Shown here: one piece after another, positions 49,561 through 60,996 of the stretch
Layout of the letters: the number at the start of each line of letters is the position of its first letter
Numbering within the stretch: position 1 is the stretch's first letter
Source of the DNA: Ursus arctos
Lineage: Eukaryota; Chordata; Mammalia; Carnivora; Ursidae
Direction of reading: 5' to 3'
DNA length: 64,000 nucleotides
Assembly: GCF_023065955.2 (NCBI RefSeq)
Contig: NW_026622952.1
Coordinates: 35,227,813-35,291,812 of the forward strand
The notes under the pieces: generated by a model
What the model saw: only the letters and a program-made list of their open reading frames with translations
Database searches by the model: none
What the model was told of the DNA's origin: nothing
Made by a program: the position numbers and the translations under genes

Positions 49561-50361
49561 TTCTAAACTAAACATTCATCTACCATATTGAGTCTCCCCA
49601 CTTTTCCTTTTGCCCCAAAGGAACTTTGTATTTCTCTCCTGATGATTTTTCCTCCTTCAATTTTCTGATTAACATGTTTTGAAATTATGTATACTGTTTA
49701 AAAACTCTAACACGGACCCAGCTTTGCAACCTATAAATTGCCTTAAATTTTCTAACATTATCTCTGAATATTCTTCACTGATGGTCTTTCTTTGTTAACT
49801 TCCAGGAAGCCTTTTTCCTTTCAGTAGCTAAGATAAGCAGAGTTGCAGGTGACAGTGATCTAAGGAGACAGACACCGTTCACAGACGTAGTGCCCGCGTG
49901 AAGAAAGACCCTTCTCGCAACCTTATACCTGGTTAGCCACTTCTGACATCAAATACCCCAGCAGCTTTTAAAATCCCTCTATTTTTATGTAGCTTCCTGA
50001 GAGATCACATAGTTTTTCCAGAATTCGTTACATCTCTCCCATTACTGGGCTATAAAATAGAGAGTGGAAAGAACACAGGGCCAGTATGTAATAATAAATC
50101 GTGAAAAATAGCAAAATAAAATAGTAAATTGTCAAGCAGCTGATAACAGTATCACTAGGTTGGAATACTTTGCAGAGAAATCCATAGATCACCTGTACTT
50201 AAAACAACAACCGCTCTGCTAGCTTTTATGGTAAGTGAACTTAGATCTCAAGGCCTTATTGTCCGATGGACCGAGAGGAGCTACCTTAACCTTCTTCATC
50301 TTTGTGACGCTAATTGGTCAACCCCGGATGGAAGGGGCACTGCATAAACCTGAGTCTAGGG

Positions 50362-50581
50362 CAGCGGTTGGCAAACTATGGCTGCAGGCTAAGTGTGGCC
50401 CACCTCTTGTACTTGTAAATAAAGTTTTATTGGAACACGGCCTTGCCTATCTGTTTATGTATTGTTTTGGCTGCTTCTGCTGCAGTTACAGAGCTGAGTA
50501 GCTGCGGCTGGGAGATCGTATGGCTCACAAAGTAAAATAATTACTTTCTGGCTCTTTACAGAAAAAGTTTGCCAGCCACTG
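50362..50581 (+). mobile_element. Nonautonomous hAT-type DNA transposon
   Basis: Terminal inverted repeats are visible: cagcggttggcaaact at the left and agtttgccagccactg at the right. Flanking 8-mers gtctaggg and gttgaggg match at 6 of 8, as expected for a decayed hAT target duplication. The body ('taaataaagttttattggaa') is a classic mammalian MER element. Confidence 0.85.
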
Positions 50582-53057
50582 GTTGAGGGCACGGTAGTAA
50601 TGATTTAAAGCTTTTTTTCAGCGATAGTTCCATATTTTAAACTAGTATTTCATTAAATGAGGTTGTTTCCTGCCTGTCTTCCTCCTTTCTTTTCTTGTCT
50701 TCCTTTGATTTCCTTCCTTTCTTTTGCTGGCATTTAAGGTACTTCAGAACAAAACAATTTAGAAACTTAATACAATTCGAATTCTATTCCAAAATGTATA
50801 TTCAACAACAGTGCTGAAACTCTGGTGGGATTTAAATATCATAGTTGTGGGGCTTCTTTTGTTTTCTTATTTACTTTTTTATAGCTTCCTATTTGAAAAC
50901 AAAGTTGTGAAGTCTAACCGAATGTTATTAAAATATTTGAACTCTCATATTTAATGCCTATGTTATAAATAAAAAGAATAGTCTAGACTTTGGCCTCTAT
51001 TACTGTTTTGGACATTCATATTCTAAAGAAAGTTGTTTAGTGAAAAGCCTTCTAGTAAAAACGTCTGACATACTGACATGTGAACCCTTTTATCACCTTT
51101 CTGTATTGGTTGAATTTTTGAAAACAACTTTTGTCCACCAGTTTCCATTAACAAGAATTTTTTTTAAGGTATAAAAAGAATGACATACTTGCTTCACAGC
51201 TAAGTACTCATTATCCATCCATCCAGAATGTTCATTTAAATCAGACCAGTACTTGTTAAATTGTTACAGTCGGATCTTCCTGGGAGGAAAGCTGACCCTC
51301 AGAGAAAGAGCTGCTAATGGGGCTGAAGCTGGCTTTCGAATTTGCTAGAGAATGTTAAATTATGTACCCCACGTTTTATCTCCCAGCTCATCCCCTTACA
51401 TCAGTTCTTGCAGAATTCTCCCTCAGCCAGTGTTCTTGAAAACACAAGAAGAAATCATCCAAAGAGGCCACTGAAAGTTTCCGTCCAAAATGCTTAACCT
51501 GCAGAGCGTGTGCGCGGGCTCTCGTTCCAACAGTTGCCAGATCTGCAGAATTAGAGATCTATAAGTCTAAGTAGCACCTTGTTGACATGCAGTGTTTTTA
51601 GATATCTGTTTTTGCTTTGGAAAGATGTTTTTGCTTGTGGAAAAGGAGAGAAGTCAGCTTTCAGCCCTATTTGGATATAAAGCTTATCTTTGTTCTTTAA
51701 GCCTTCACAATCCAAATTCGTGGTGAATTTTGGGACTAGAATCTGGAAGTGGTGGAATGTGCAAACACTGAAAATACCCATCACAGCCATCTCTTTCCCA
51801 GGTGAGCCTTGTAGGTTTCTCGTGCAAGTCTGGATTTCATAGATAACTGAAAATACCAGTCCTTAGATGAGGGCTTCGTAATAAAAAATCATCCCAAGTA
51901 TCAGTGACTCGCAGTGAAAGCTTTGAAAACCCACAGGTAGACGTGTGGAAAGTGGATTGGACAGGGAATGTTTCTAGCCTGTTTTTTCCAAATTAAATAT
52001 TATTAGACTGACAAACTTGAAAATCCAAGGTGTGAAAACTTTAGATGTAAATTCTCTTTGGAAACTCGTTCTTATTCCGTCCTTTGGGAATAATCTGAGC
52101 ACTTAACTCTTAATGGTAAGTAGACATGATGACCCTGTAGTCACGATTCTGTATACTTTCCCAAGTTTTCTCTGATCAGCGCTTGGGAGGCCTACAGTCA
52201 GCAGATTCTGTTTATAGTACCGGCTGTTTTTCTGAATTACACCTCAGCTTTCCTTTATTCCAGCAGCGGAGTAAACGGGTCATCACGAATGCTTATGAAT
52301 GAGCCTTACCGGGTTTTTGGAAGAACTTGTGTCTGTTACAGTCGCGGTTGCAAGCGTGCTACCACGTCTGATACAGTTCGTTTTTGGTCTGGGTTTGACA
52401 CCCGCATGGCTGTGCCTCACAACCCCAGTGGGCATCATTCGGGAGGCTGCAGGGGGCACAGTGTCTCATCTTGGGAGCGGTAGGCTGTAGGCTGTGTGAG
52501 TGGTGCCCCGGACTTGTTCAGCTGAAGGCCCTGGTCATGAGTAGGGCGTAGAAGCTCTTTGCTTCTTTTAGGTGCAAGCATGTTTGTTTTATGACGGCAC
52601 TTAAGAATTTCATATGTATGGTTTGGGTTGTATCACCGTTTCACATGGAGTTCATTTTGTGCAGAAACTATCATAAAATTTCTAAAAATTGTCATCATAC
52701 CAGCCTGGAAGCCATTTGCGTAAAAACCAGCGTACGTCTCTCAAGAGTAGAGCCCTAGACTAAAGGGAAACCATGCAGCACAAAAATTACATAATTATAC
52801 TAAACAATACATGATTCGTAAGCAATGTTGCCTTTCCCACCTTGGTCACAAAGGATGCCTTCTGACGATGGGAACACGGATGGATGGGCAGGTCAGCTCA
52901 CATTCACGGACGCTCTCCGAGGCCATTACTCATGCTTTCATATCCCCCTATTGTAGTTTGGGAAGGATTGCGGGAGCCTAAACTCAGTTTACCCTTCTGT
53001 TCTAGGTTGCTTCACGATGTTCTCTGAAGGTAATCTGGTTTCCATGGGTCCTGTCCC

Positions 53058-53243
53058 AGAGTTGAGGTGATTAATAGCTACTGTTGATAGAGACCCCACT
53101 ATATGTCGGGCGCTGCTCTACATACAGGAAACTCATTTAAACTCACAACTACCCTATGAGGGTACCTGCTGTTACAGCCACATTCTGATGACCGTGGACA
53201 GACGCTCAGAGGGGTTAGTTAAGTTGCCTAAGGCGATAGCAGC
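53058..53243 (-). repeat. MIR fragment, antisense, interrupted by an LTR
   Basis: 'gtcgggcgctgctctacata', 'actcatttaaactcacaact' and 'ggttagttaagttgcctaag' form MIR on the reverse strand. After the LTR, 'cagtgtggctctgggctcca' near 53687 may be its continuation. Confidence 0.6.
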
Positions 53244-53657
53244 TGTATTAGTTTTCTAGCACAGCCCTAACGAAGTACAGGGGGCTTAAACAACAGAAAC
53301 TTATTGTCTTACAGTTCAAGAGTCTAGAACTACAAAATCAAGGTATCAGCACAGTTGGTTGGTTCTTTCTGAGGTCTGCAAGGGACGACACTGTTCCAGA
53401 CCGCGCTCCTTGGCTGCTGGATGGACATTGCCTACCAGTTTCTTCATACTGTTCTCTCTGTGCACGTCCTTCAGCCCAATTTCCCCTTTGAAGAAGGACA
53501 TTGGTCATGTTGGAGTAGAGCCCACCCTGATGACCTCATATAACTCGTTTATCTCTATGAAGACCCTGTCTCCAAACAAGGTCATATTCTGAGGTTTGGG
53601 GCATTAGGTTTAAACAGAGGAGTGGCGTGGGCGGGGGAGGTTGCCTAATTCAACCAC
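53244..53657 (-). mobile_element. MaLR (MLT1-type) solo LTR, antisense
   Basis: It begins tgtattagttttctagcac, passes 'aacaacagaaacttattgtc' and 'gaccctgtctccaaacaagg', and ends near attcaacc. This is the reverse of a MaLR LTR. No internal retroviral sequence. Confidence 0.75.
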
Positions 53658-54444
53658 TACCACCAGCGAATAGTGACTGAGTCCAGCAGTGTGGCTCTGG
53701 GCTCCAGGCTGCCGGTCTCTACATTCCTTGCTTTATGTTAAGTTGAGTCACATGAAATTGCCATTTTGTGGGTCAGACACGGTTGAATATTTGCAGTATG
53801 ATTCAACCTGACCAATTTCCAAATTCTGTCGTGCAGGTCAAACTAGTCAGTCCTATGACGCTCCGTGTGCCCGGCACTGAGGGATGGAGAATGCCCAAGA
53901 AATAAAGCAAATGCTGTGTAACCTGGAGAGTTTATACTCTCTTAAGAACTTAGACTCTTAATTCTGTCTCTTAAGAAAGGGCACAAACTTGCACACAAAT
54001 CCCTTTGAAAACAGCATCGGTCACTGTGCTGGGAAGTATCTGTCATTTTCTTCTGGAATTTCTATTCTAGTGGATATGGCAGTTTCGGACTCAGTGACCA
54101 GACGGACGCAGAGCATCTGAGTTTTCACAGGTGTATTCGTTAGGGCTCTCTGGTTACGAGGTAGGAAAACTACCTCCATCCTGCTGACTTAGTCCAAGAA
54201 GGAGAACATTCTCACTTGAACTTTACCGACACTGTAGTCGTTTTCAAAACTGAAGGTGATGATTTCAAAATTGGGGGGTGCATCATGAGCCATGGTCAAG
54301 TCTGCTTGCCCTGTTATGTAACTTACAATTTAGGTTTATTAAGGAAGCTTAGTCTTAGGAAATGAGTGTATAGAGTAGCTTCCAGCGTATACGGGAGCCT
54401 CTGTATGTGTTCTGTTTGTTTTCGAATGCCAAGACAGCTATTTC

Positions 54445-56199
54445 TTTCTTTTTTTTTTTTTTTAATAATGATTTTTTATTATATTATGTTAGTCACCATA
54501 CAGTACATCCCCGGTTTTCGATGTAAGGCTCGATGATTCATTAGTTGCGTACAACACCCAGTGCACCATGCAATATGTGCCCTCCTTACTACCCATCACC
54601 GGTCTATCCCATTCCCCCACCCCCCTCCCCTCTGTAGCCCTCAGTTTGTTTCTCATAGTCCATAGTCTCTCATGTTTCATTCCCCCTTCTGATTACCCCC
54701 CCCTTTCCTTATCCCTTTCTTCCCCTACTGATCATTCTAGTTCTTATGTTCCATAGATGAGAGAAATCATATGATAGTTGTCTTTCTCTGCTTGACTTAT
54801 TTCACTAAGCATTATCTCCTCCAGTGCCGTCCATGTTGTAGCAAATGTTGAGAACTCATTCTTTCTGATTGCTGAGTAATATTCCATTGTATATATGGAC
54901 CACAACTTCTTAATCCAGTCATCTGTTGCAGGGCATCTCGGCTCCTTCCACGATTTAGCTATTGTGGACATTGCTGCTATGAACATTGGGGTGCATATGG
55001 CCCTTCTCTTCACTACGTCTGTATCTTTGGGGTAAACACCCAGTAGTGCAATGGCTGGATCATAGGGTAGCTCAATTTTTAACTTTTTAAGGGACCTCCA
55101 CACGGTTTTCCAGAGTGGCTGTACCAACTTGCATTCCCACCAACAATGTAGGAGGGATCCCCTTTCTCCACATCCTCTCCAACAATTGTTGTTTCTTGCC
55201 TTGTCTATTTTTGCCATTCTAACTGGCGTAAGGTGGTATCTCAGTGTGGTTTTGATTTGAATTTCCTTGATGGCTAATGATTTTGAACATTTTTTCATGT
55301 GTCTGTTAGCCATTTGTATGTCTTCATTGGAAAAGTGTCGGTTCATATCTTCTACCCATTTTTTGATTTGTTTATTTGTTTCTCGTGTATTGAGTTTGAG
55401 AAGTTCTTTGTAGATCTTGGATACCAGTCCTTTATCTGTAGTGTCATTTGCAAATATCTTCTCCCATTCCGTGGGCTGCCTCTTAGTTTTTCTGACTGTT
55501 TCCTTGGCTGTGCAGAAACTTTTAATCTTGATGAAGTCCCATAAATTCATTTTGTCTTTTGTTTCTCTTGCCTTTGGGGATGTATCATGAAAAAGGTTGC
55601 TTTGGCCGATGTCGTAGAGGTTGCTGCCTATGTTCTCCTCTAGAATTTTGATGGATTCCTGTCTCACATCGAGGTCTTTCATCCATTTGGAGTTTATTTT
55701 TGTGTATGGTGTGAGATAGTGGTCAAGTTTCATTCTTTTGCATGTAGCTGTCCAATTTTCCCAGCACCATTTATTGAAGAGACTGTCTTTTTCCCACCGG
55801 ATATTTTTTCCTGCTTTATCAAATATTAGTTGCCCAAAGAGCTGAGGGTCCATTTCTGGGCTCTCTATTCTGTTCCATTGGTCTGTGTGTCTGTTTTTGT
55901 GCCAGTACCATGCTGTCTTTGTGATCACAGCTTTGTAGTACAGCTCGAAATCCGGCATTGTGATGCCCCCAGCTTTGTTTTTCCTTTTCAACAGTTCCTT
56001 GGAGATTCGGGGTCTTTTCTGGTTCCATACAAATTTAAGGACTATTTGTTCCAGTTCTTTGAAAAACGTTCTCGGTATTTTGATCGGGATAGCATTGAAA
56101 GTGTAGATTGCTCTGGGTAGCATGGACATTTTAACTATGTTAATTCTTCCGATCCATGAGCATGGAATATCTTTCCATCTTTTTATGTCTTCCTTAATG
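54445..56199 (-). mobile_element. Young 5'-truncated L1, antisense, with open ORF2 3' part
   Basis: It is flanked by an exact 15-bp duplication, caagacagctatttc, at 54430-54444 and 56200-56214. It starts on + with a T run (the poly(A) tail) and the 3' UTR. The ORF2 frame is open from the truncation point to a stop at 54744, with 461 codons after an internal ATG at 56129. It carries the ORF2 C-terminal Cys box, C-x3-C-x7-H-x4-C ([18 protein letters not shown]), and ends IYGT. Endonuclease and most of RT are missing, so it cannot move by itself. Intact flanks and frame suggest recent insertion in this lineage. Confidence 0.95.
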
Positions 56200-56467
56200 C
56201 AAGACAGCTATTTCAACCCAGTTTCCCTTGTTTTTTTTTATATTGAGAAAAGCTTTTTTCTAAATGTATATTACATCATGTAAAACATTTTTCATTTTCC
56301 CCTCCGTTAAAAATACTCTGCCTTTGATGGCTCAGTTCAGTAAAGGCCTCGTGACAATAGTTCCCATCTCACTGCACCTGGCTTCCACCTCTGTTCCTGA
56401 ACCCCTCTGAGTCCTGCTGACTTGCCACGTGATAATACTCTGAAGCTTGGCAAAATCAATAGGATTT

Positions 56468-56826
56468 TGTCTTAGTTTGGGCTGCTGTAACAAAATCCCA
56501 TAGACGGGGTGATTGAAGCAACAGACATTTATTTCTCATAGTCCTGAAAGGCTGGCAGCTCTGAGATGCAGGCACCCGCAGATTTGGTGTCTGGGGGGGG
56601 CCCTCTTGCTGGCTTGAGGATGGCTGTACCCTCACATGGCAGAGCGAGGGAGCTCTGGTCTCTTCCTCTTCTCACGAGGGCACATCATGAGGCCCCCCCC
56701 CCCCCCCAAGAACTCATCTAAACCTAGTCACTTTCCGAAGTGTACCTTCTGGTACCGTCACATCTGGGATTAGGATTTGCACATAGGAATATTGGGGGTG
56801 GGGGTACAAACATTCAGTCCAGAGCA
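56468..56826 (-). mobile_element. MaLR (MST/THE1-type) solo LTR, antisense
   Basis: 'tgtcttagtttgggctgctg', 'aacagacatttatttctcat', 'agatttggtgtctggggggg' and 'acaaacattcagtccagagc' are the reverse of an MST-like LTR. It ends about 70 nt before the acceptor of the large STOX2 exon. A C15 run lies inside at 56693-56707. Confidence 0.8.
56693..56707 (+). repeat. C15 homopolymer inside an LTR
   Basis: Fifteen consecutive C, likely length-variable. Confidence 0.95.
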
Positions 56827-56898
56827 GATTCTGAAAAGTCAGGACCCAGCAACAGGTTCCCTCTACATTCTCATGAGTGCGTGTTCCTTTGGTTTTAG

Positions 56899-59164
56899 GT
56901 GTTCCCACCCCGAGCCAAGAAATTCTGCGGCACACATTGAACACGCTGGTGCGGGAGAGGAAGATCTATCCGACTCCGGATGGCTATTTCATCGTGACCC
57001 CACAGACTTATTTCATTACCCCTTCTCTCATAAGAACTAACAGTAAATGGTACCATTTGGATGAGAGGATACCTGACAGGTCTCAGTGTACCTCTCCACA
57101 ACCCGGAACCATAACGCCCTCTGCCTCAGGCTGCGTCAGGGAAAGAACATTGCCCAGAAACCACTGCGACTCTTGCCACTGCTGCAGAGAGGACATGCAC
57201 AGCATGCACGCTTCCACTCTGCAGAGGAAACCTGCCAAGGACTGCAAGGACCCCTATTGCCCTCCTTCACTCTGCCAGGTGCCACCCACGGAAAAGAGTA
57301 AAAGTACTGTAAACTTTTCTTATAAGACAGAAACTCTCTCAAAACCTAAAGATAGTGAAAAGCAGTCCAAAAAATTTGGGCTAAAGTTATTCCGGCTAAG
57401 TTTTAAAAAAGATAAGACCAAACAGCTAGCCAATTTCTCTGCCCAGTTTCCTCCTGAGGAGTGGCCCCTGCGAGATGAAGACACGCCAACTACTATCCCT
57501 AGGGAAGTGGAAATGGAAATCATTAGGCGTATTAACCCGGACTTGACCGTGGAAAATGTCATGAGGCACACTGCACTAATGAAGAAACTTGAAGAAGAAA
57601 AAGCGCATAGGAGTAAAGCTGGGTCCTCTGCCCATCACAGTGGAAGAAGTAAAAAGAGTAGGACTCATCGAAAGTCCCACGGAAAATCTCGGTCACACAG
57701 CAAGACACGAGTGTCTAAAGGAGACCCTTCGGATGGTTCTCATCTGGATATCCCAGGTGACAGAGAGTATGACTTTTGTGATCCTCTTACCAGGGCACCC
57801 AGGGAGGGCTGCTTCATCATTGAACACAAAGGAGATAACTTCATCATGCATAGCAACACAAACGTGATTGAGTCTCATTTCCCCATGACACCAGAATGGG
57901 ATGTGTCTGGGGAATTGGCCAAAAGGAGAACTGAGATGCCTTTTCCTGAACCTTCCAGGGGAAGCTCCCACTCAAAAGTGCACCGAAGCCACAGCCATAC
58001 CCAGGACCGAAGGTCCAGGAATGAGAGATCCAGCAAAGCCAAGGAGAGATCCAGATCGATGGATAACTCAAAGGGCCCTCTGGGGGCTTCTTCTCTAGGG
58101 ACACCAGAAGACCTGGCCGAAGGCTGTAGCCAAGATGACCAAACCCCCAGCCAATCCTACATCGACGACAGTACTTTAAGGCCTGCACAAACAATTGGTC
58201 ATCAAAGGGCTCATGTTTCGTCCACGAGCTACAAAGAGGTGTGTATTCCAGAAATAGTCGGTAGCAGCAAGGAACCTTCTAGTGCGTGTAGCCTTTTGGA
58301 GCCAGGCAAACCACCCGAGAGCTTGCCATCCTATGGGGAACTCAACTCTTGTCCAACAAAAACAGCTACAGATGAGTATTTCCAGTGCAACACCTCCAGC
58401 GAGACGGTGCTCACGGCACCATCGCCTCTGGGAAAGAACAAAGAGGATCGTGACACTCTGACTCTGGCAGAAGGGGTGAAAAAGCCGCCTCTGTCCGATA
58501 GGCAGGCCCCACATTCTTCCAGAGAGCCGGTGGGGCACAAGGAGGAGTCACCAAAAGGGCCAGGTGGGGGCCCAGCTGCTTCGGGCGCAGTGGCAGAAGG
58601 CATTGCCAATGGACGCCTCGTCCAGCACCACGGCGCTGAGCCCAGCAGCCTGGACAAGAGGAAAGAGATATTCAGCAAAGACACACTGTTCAAACCTCTT
58701 CACAGCACCTTGTCTGTAAATAGCTATCACAAACCGAGCCTGTCCCTCCTCAAATCTCTCCCGAAGACACCTGCCGACACACTGCCAGGCCGCTGTGAGA
58801 AGCTGGAGCCGTCCCTGGGGACCTCGGTGGCACCAGCCATGCCTGGTTCCCAGCGTCAGCAGGAGTCGGGGGGGAACCAGGAAGCCTCCTTTGACTATTA
58901 CAATGTGTCCGATGACGACGACTCCGAGGAAGGGGCAAACAAGAACACCGAGGAGGAAAAGAACAGAGATGACGTAGGCACCATGCAGTGGCTCCTTGAG
59001 AGGGAGAAGGAAAGAGACTTACAGAGGAAGTTTGAGAAGAACCTCACCCTCCTTGCCCCCAAAGAAACCGACAGTAGCAGCAACCAGCGAGCCACCCATT
59101 CGGCTCGTCTCGACAGCATGGACAGCAGCAGCATCACTGTGGACAGCGGATTCAACTCCCCACG
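56899..59164 (+). CDS. STOX2: STOX2 large coding exon (rest of winged helix and C-terminal region)
   Basis: This 2266-nt exon is open throughout. It starts after 'ttggttttag' (acceptor ending 56898) and ends at CACG|gtagga (donor at 59165). The first ~55 codons complete the storkhead winged helix (EILRHTLNTLVRERKIYPTP, then GYFIVTP). A cysteine-rich stretch follows at 57087-57275, including C-D-S-C-H-C-C at 57165-57185. A Lys/Arg/His/Ser-rich block at about 57645-57710 looks like a nuclear localisation signal, with a second basic Ser-rich block near 57958-58060. An acidic run (DDDDSEE) starts at 58911, and a highly charged helix (LLEREKERDLQRKFEKNL) lies near 58990-59045. Sequence and order match mammalian STOX2 from memory. 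Most of the protein outside the winged helix is low-complexity and probably disordered. No frameshift or internal stop is seen. The frame runs open 22 nt upstream of the acceptor, so an ATG at 56877 is intronic and is not the start. Confidence 0.97.
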
Positions 59165-59360
59165 GTAGGAGAGGCATCTCTGTGCACGCGCACGCACACA
59201 CACACACACACACGCACGCACACGCACACACCCATCAGGGCCTGGGGCTTTATACAAATAACTTGAAAAGTTTCTGACTTCACAGTTTTAATTCCGTGAA
59301 TGCGGGTTAAGGGTTGTGTGAGTTGTGCTGTTAACGACCTGTTTCTGACTTCTTTTTCAG
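59165..59360 (+). other. STOX2: Short STOX2 intron with a stop codon in its donor and a CA tract
   Basis: The intron is 196 nt, bounded by gtagga and ttcag. The donor itself contains an in-frame TAG (59166-59168). If the intron is retained the protein ends NSPR; if it is removed it ends NSPRN. A (CA)n-rich tract starts about 20 nt inside the donor. Confidence 0.75.
59184..59232 (+). repeat. (CA)n/(CACG)n microsatellite beside a STOX2 donor
   Basis: This run of CA units with interspersed CG dinucleotides lies 20 nt after the exon end at 59164. CA repeats in introns are known binding sites for hnRNP L, which can alter donor use. A regulatory effect here is inference. Confidence 0.95.
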
Positions 59361-60996
59361 GAATTGAAACAAATGTTTCTGCAGCTGTAGAGATCACCAA
59401 TCTGGACTGGTGGGTTGGCTTCCTCCCTCAAACTTGCATCAGGCCAATCTAACTAGGACCAGCATTTTCCAGGACTTTTCTTCTTTGTTTACATTGCCAC
59501 CATGCTGATAAAAGAAGGGGTTTTTTAGGTCCTTAAAAATAGTAACTTTTTGAGTAGAATGAGTGGTCAGGAGTCAATTGGGGGTTGAGTAGGGCTTGGG
59601 TATAAATTGATTCACCCAAGGACGGGGTCCTTCTAGTGGGAATAGCAGATGTCAACACCTCTCCGGGGGATCTAGGTGCTCATTGCCATTGCAGTCCCGA
59701 CTCAGTGCACTCCCTCCCCCACTTTGCTTATACACTTCACGTCCACAGAGAAATGGAACCTTGTGTCTCTCACAGAACAGTGAGGGGCTGTGTTCCCTTA
59801 GATCAAAGCGTTTGCCCACACTCTTCTCTCTCTCCCGCAGAACTGATACAACCCATAAGGCACTCTGATCAAATAGCTGGTAATTCAGCAGAGAGTGTGC
59901 AATGCCTGAGGGTCATGTCCAGCACACTGAAGTGGTTCGGGGGTTAAGAAAGCAAAAGATAGTCTATGCAACTTCCTTTTTTTTCTCTTTAACTCTTCCT
60001 TCTCCTCAAAGGGCAACTCGGGACCTAATTCTCCTTCTAAACTCTACTCCAGATTGGTGACTCTGAGATGCAGAAATACTACTGAGAGGTGGACATTTCT
60101 CATTAGCCACGATTCCCAAGATTCTACGATGTTGATAATTTTAACAAGTACCCAGATATGATCATATACTTCATATATTTTACTATTAAGAATGAAACTT
60201 AGTGCTGTTGTGATCATTTCACTTTATCTCTGGATGATTTGGGGACAGAGCATCCCCAGATCAGAATTGGGAATCATTAATCTGTCCCATATTAGACCTT
60301 TGTTACTTCTTAAAGGGCTGGTTTTTGATTATGATGATGATTGTTTTTGCCATGTAACCTTTTTTTCCAAGTTAACACAAGTGTGGAAGGCTAATGTCTA
60401 AACAAAGCACAGAGATGGTGCTCTGGTTAAAGTGGGTGTGAGGCCAGGAGCCCCATGTCTCCTCTGCCTGTCCCTCAAGAAGCCCTGACTTACCCCAGGG
60501 AGCCGTGGCACTCAGTCCAAAAACTACTGGCCTATTAAGTGACTTTCCTACAAAATAACTTTCACTAAATATTTTTTTTAAAATCCTAACTCAAATCTTG
60601 TCTACCAATTCTTTCATATATCCTTTTCTTTCTATTTCCCTCTTCTGCTCTTTTTTTTCTCTTGAATTTCTAACAGTGGATACCAGAGAGGCATAATTGA
60701 AGGTCTGTAATTGATGGTAGACGTTCAAAACCATTGCTTATGGAAGGTGTGGTTTATCCGCCTGTACCTTATGTTCAGCTGTTTCTTATTATGCAGACTC
60801 TGCGTGCCTCGTGCTCTGCACACCAGTTTCTGACCTTGCCCCGTGCCCTCTGGGTCCTGCACCTCGCCAGAGGGAGGCTGCGGGGCTCCCCACATAATTG
60901 CTACGGAGACATTGAGAGTAGTTTAATGGGTTCTAACTCAACAACCTACCACCACATGATACTGAAAGAGGTTTTGTTTGTTTGGGGACAAATAAA
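59361..60996 (+). CDS. STOX2: STOX2 alternative last exon: one residue, stop and probable 3' UTR
   Basis: The acceptor 'tctttttcag' ends at 59360. Joined to the donor at 59164, the exon gives CG|G AAT TGA, so the protein ends NSPRN and stops at 59365-59367. Everything after that would be 3' UTR. The end I give is the first clear AATAAA (60991-60996); cleavage would fall shortly after it, but the real end is not proven. From memory, the 926-residue human and mouse STOX2 continues past NSPR for about 63 residues through a different exon. I did not find that coding sequence in the window, so this exon would make a shorter isoform. With an upstream exon supplying one G, the window exons encode 808 residues. 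Confidence is high for the splice reading and moderate for the UTR extent. Confidence 0.7.
60991..60996 (+). terminator. Candidate poly(A) signal AATAAA for the short STOX2 3' exon
   Basis: A canonical AATAAA lies 1.6 kb after the NSPRN stop, followed within 60 nt by T-rich sequence (tgttttatct). It is one candidate and others may lie further downstream. Confidence 0.4.

Larger units (their letters stand above)
48232..56898 (+). other. STOX2: STOX2 intron between the two main coding exons
   Basis: This intron of about 8.7 kb begins gtaacg and ends ggttttag, and it splits a Gly codon within the winged-helix region. It holds a possible LTR-like segment, a hAT-type DNA transposon, a MIR with an inserted MaLR LTR, a young antisense L1 and a second MaLR LTR that ends about 70 nt before the acceptor. 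The stretches 48232-48889, 50590-53055 and 53660-54430 show no gene or repeat that I recognise. Confidence 0.9.

Noticed and set aside
54744..56129. A 461-codon open frame on the - strand as a host gene
   Set aside because: It is the C-terminal part of L1 ORF2 in a 5'-truncated insertion with target duplications.
56877..56898. ATG at 56877 as the start of the STOX2 large frame
   Set aside because: It lies upstream of the acceptor ttttag in intron; the protein is continuous with exon 48079-48231.
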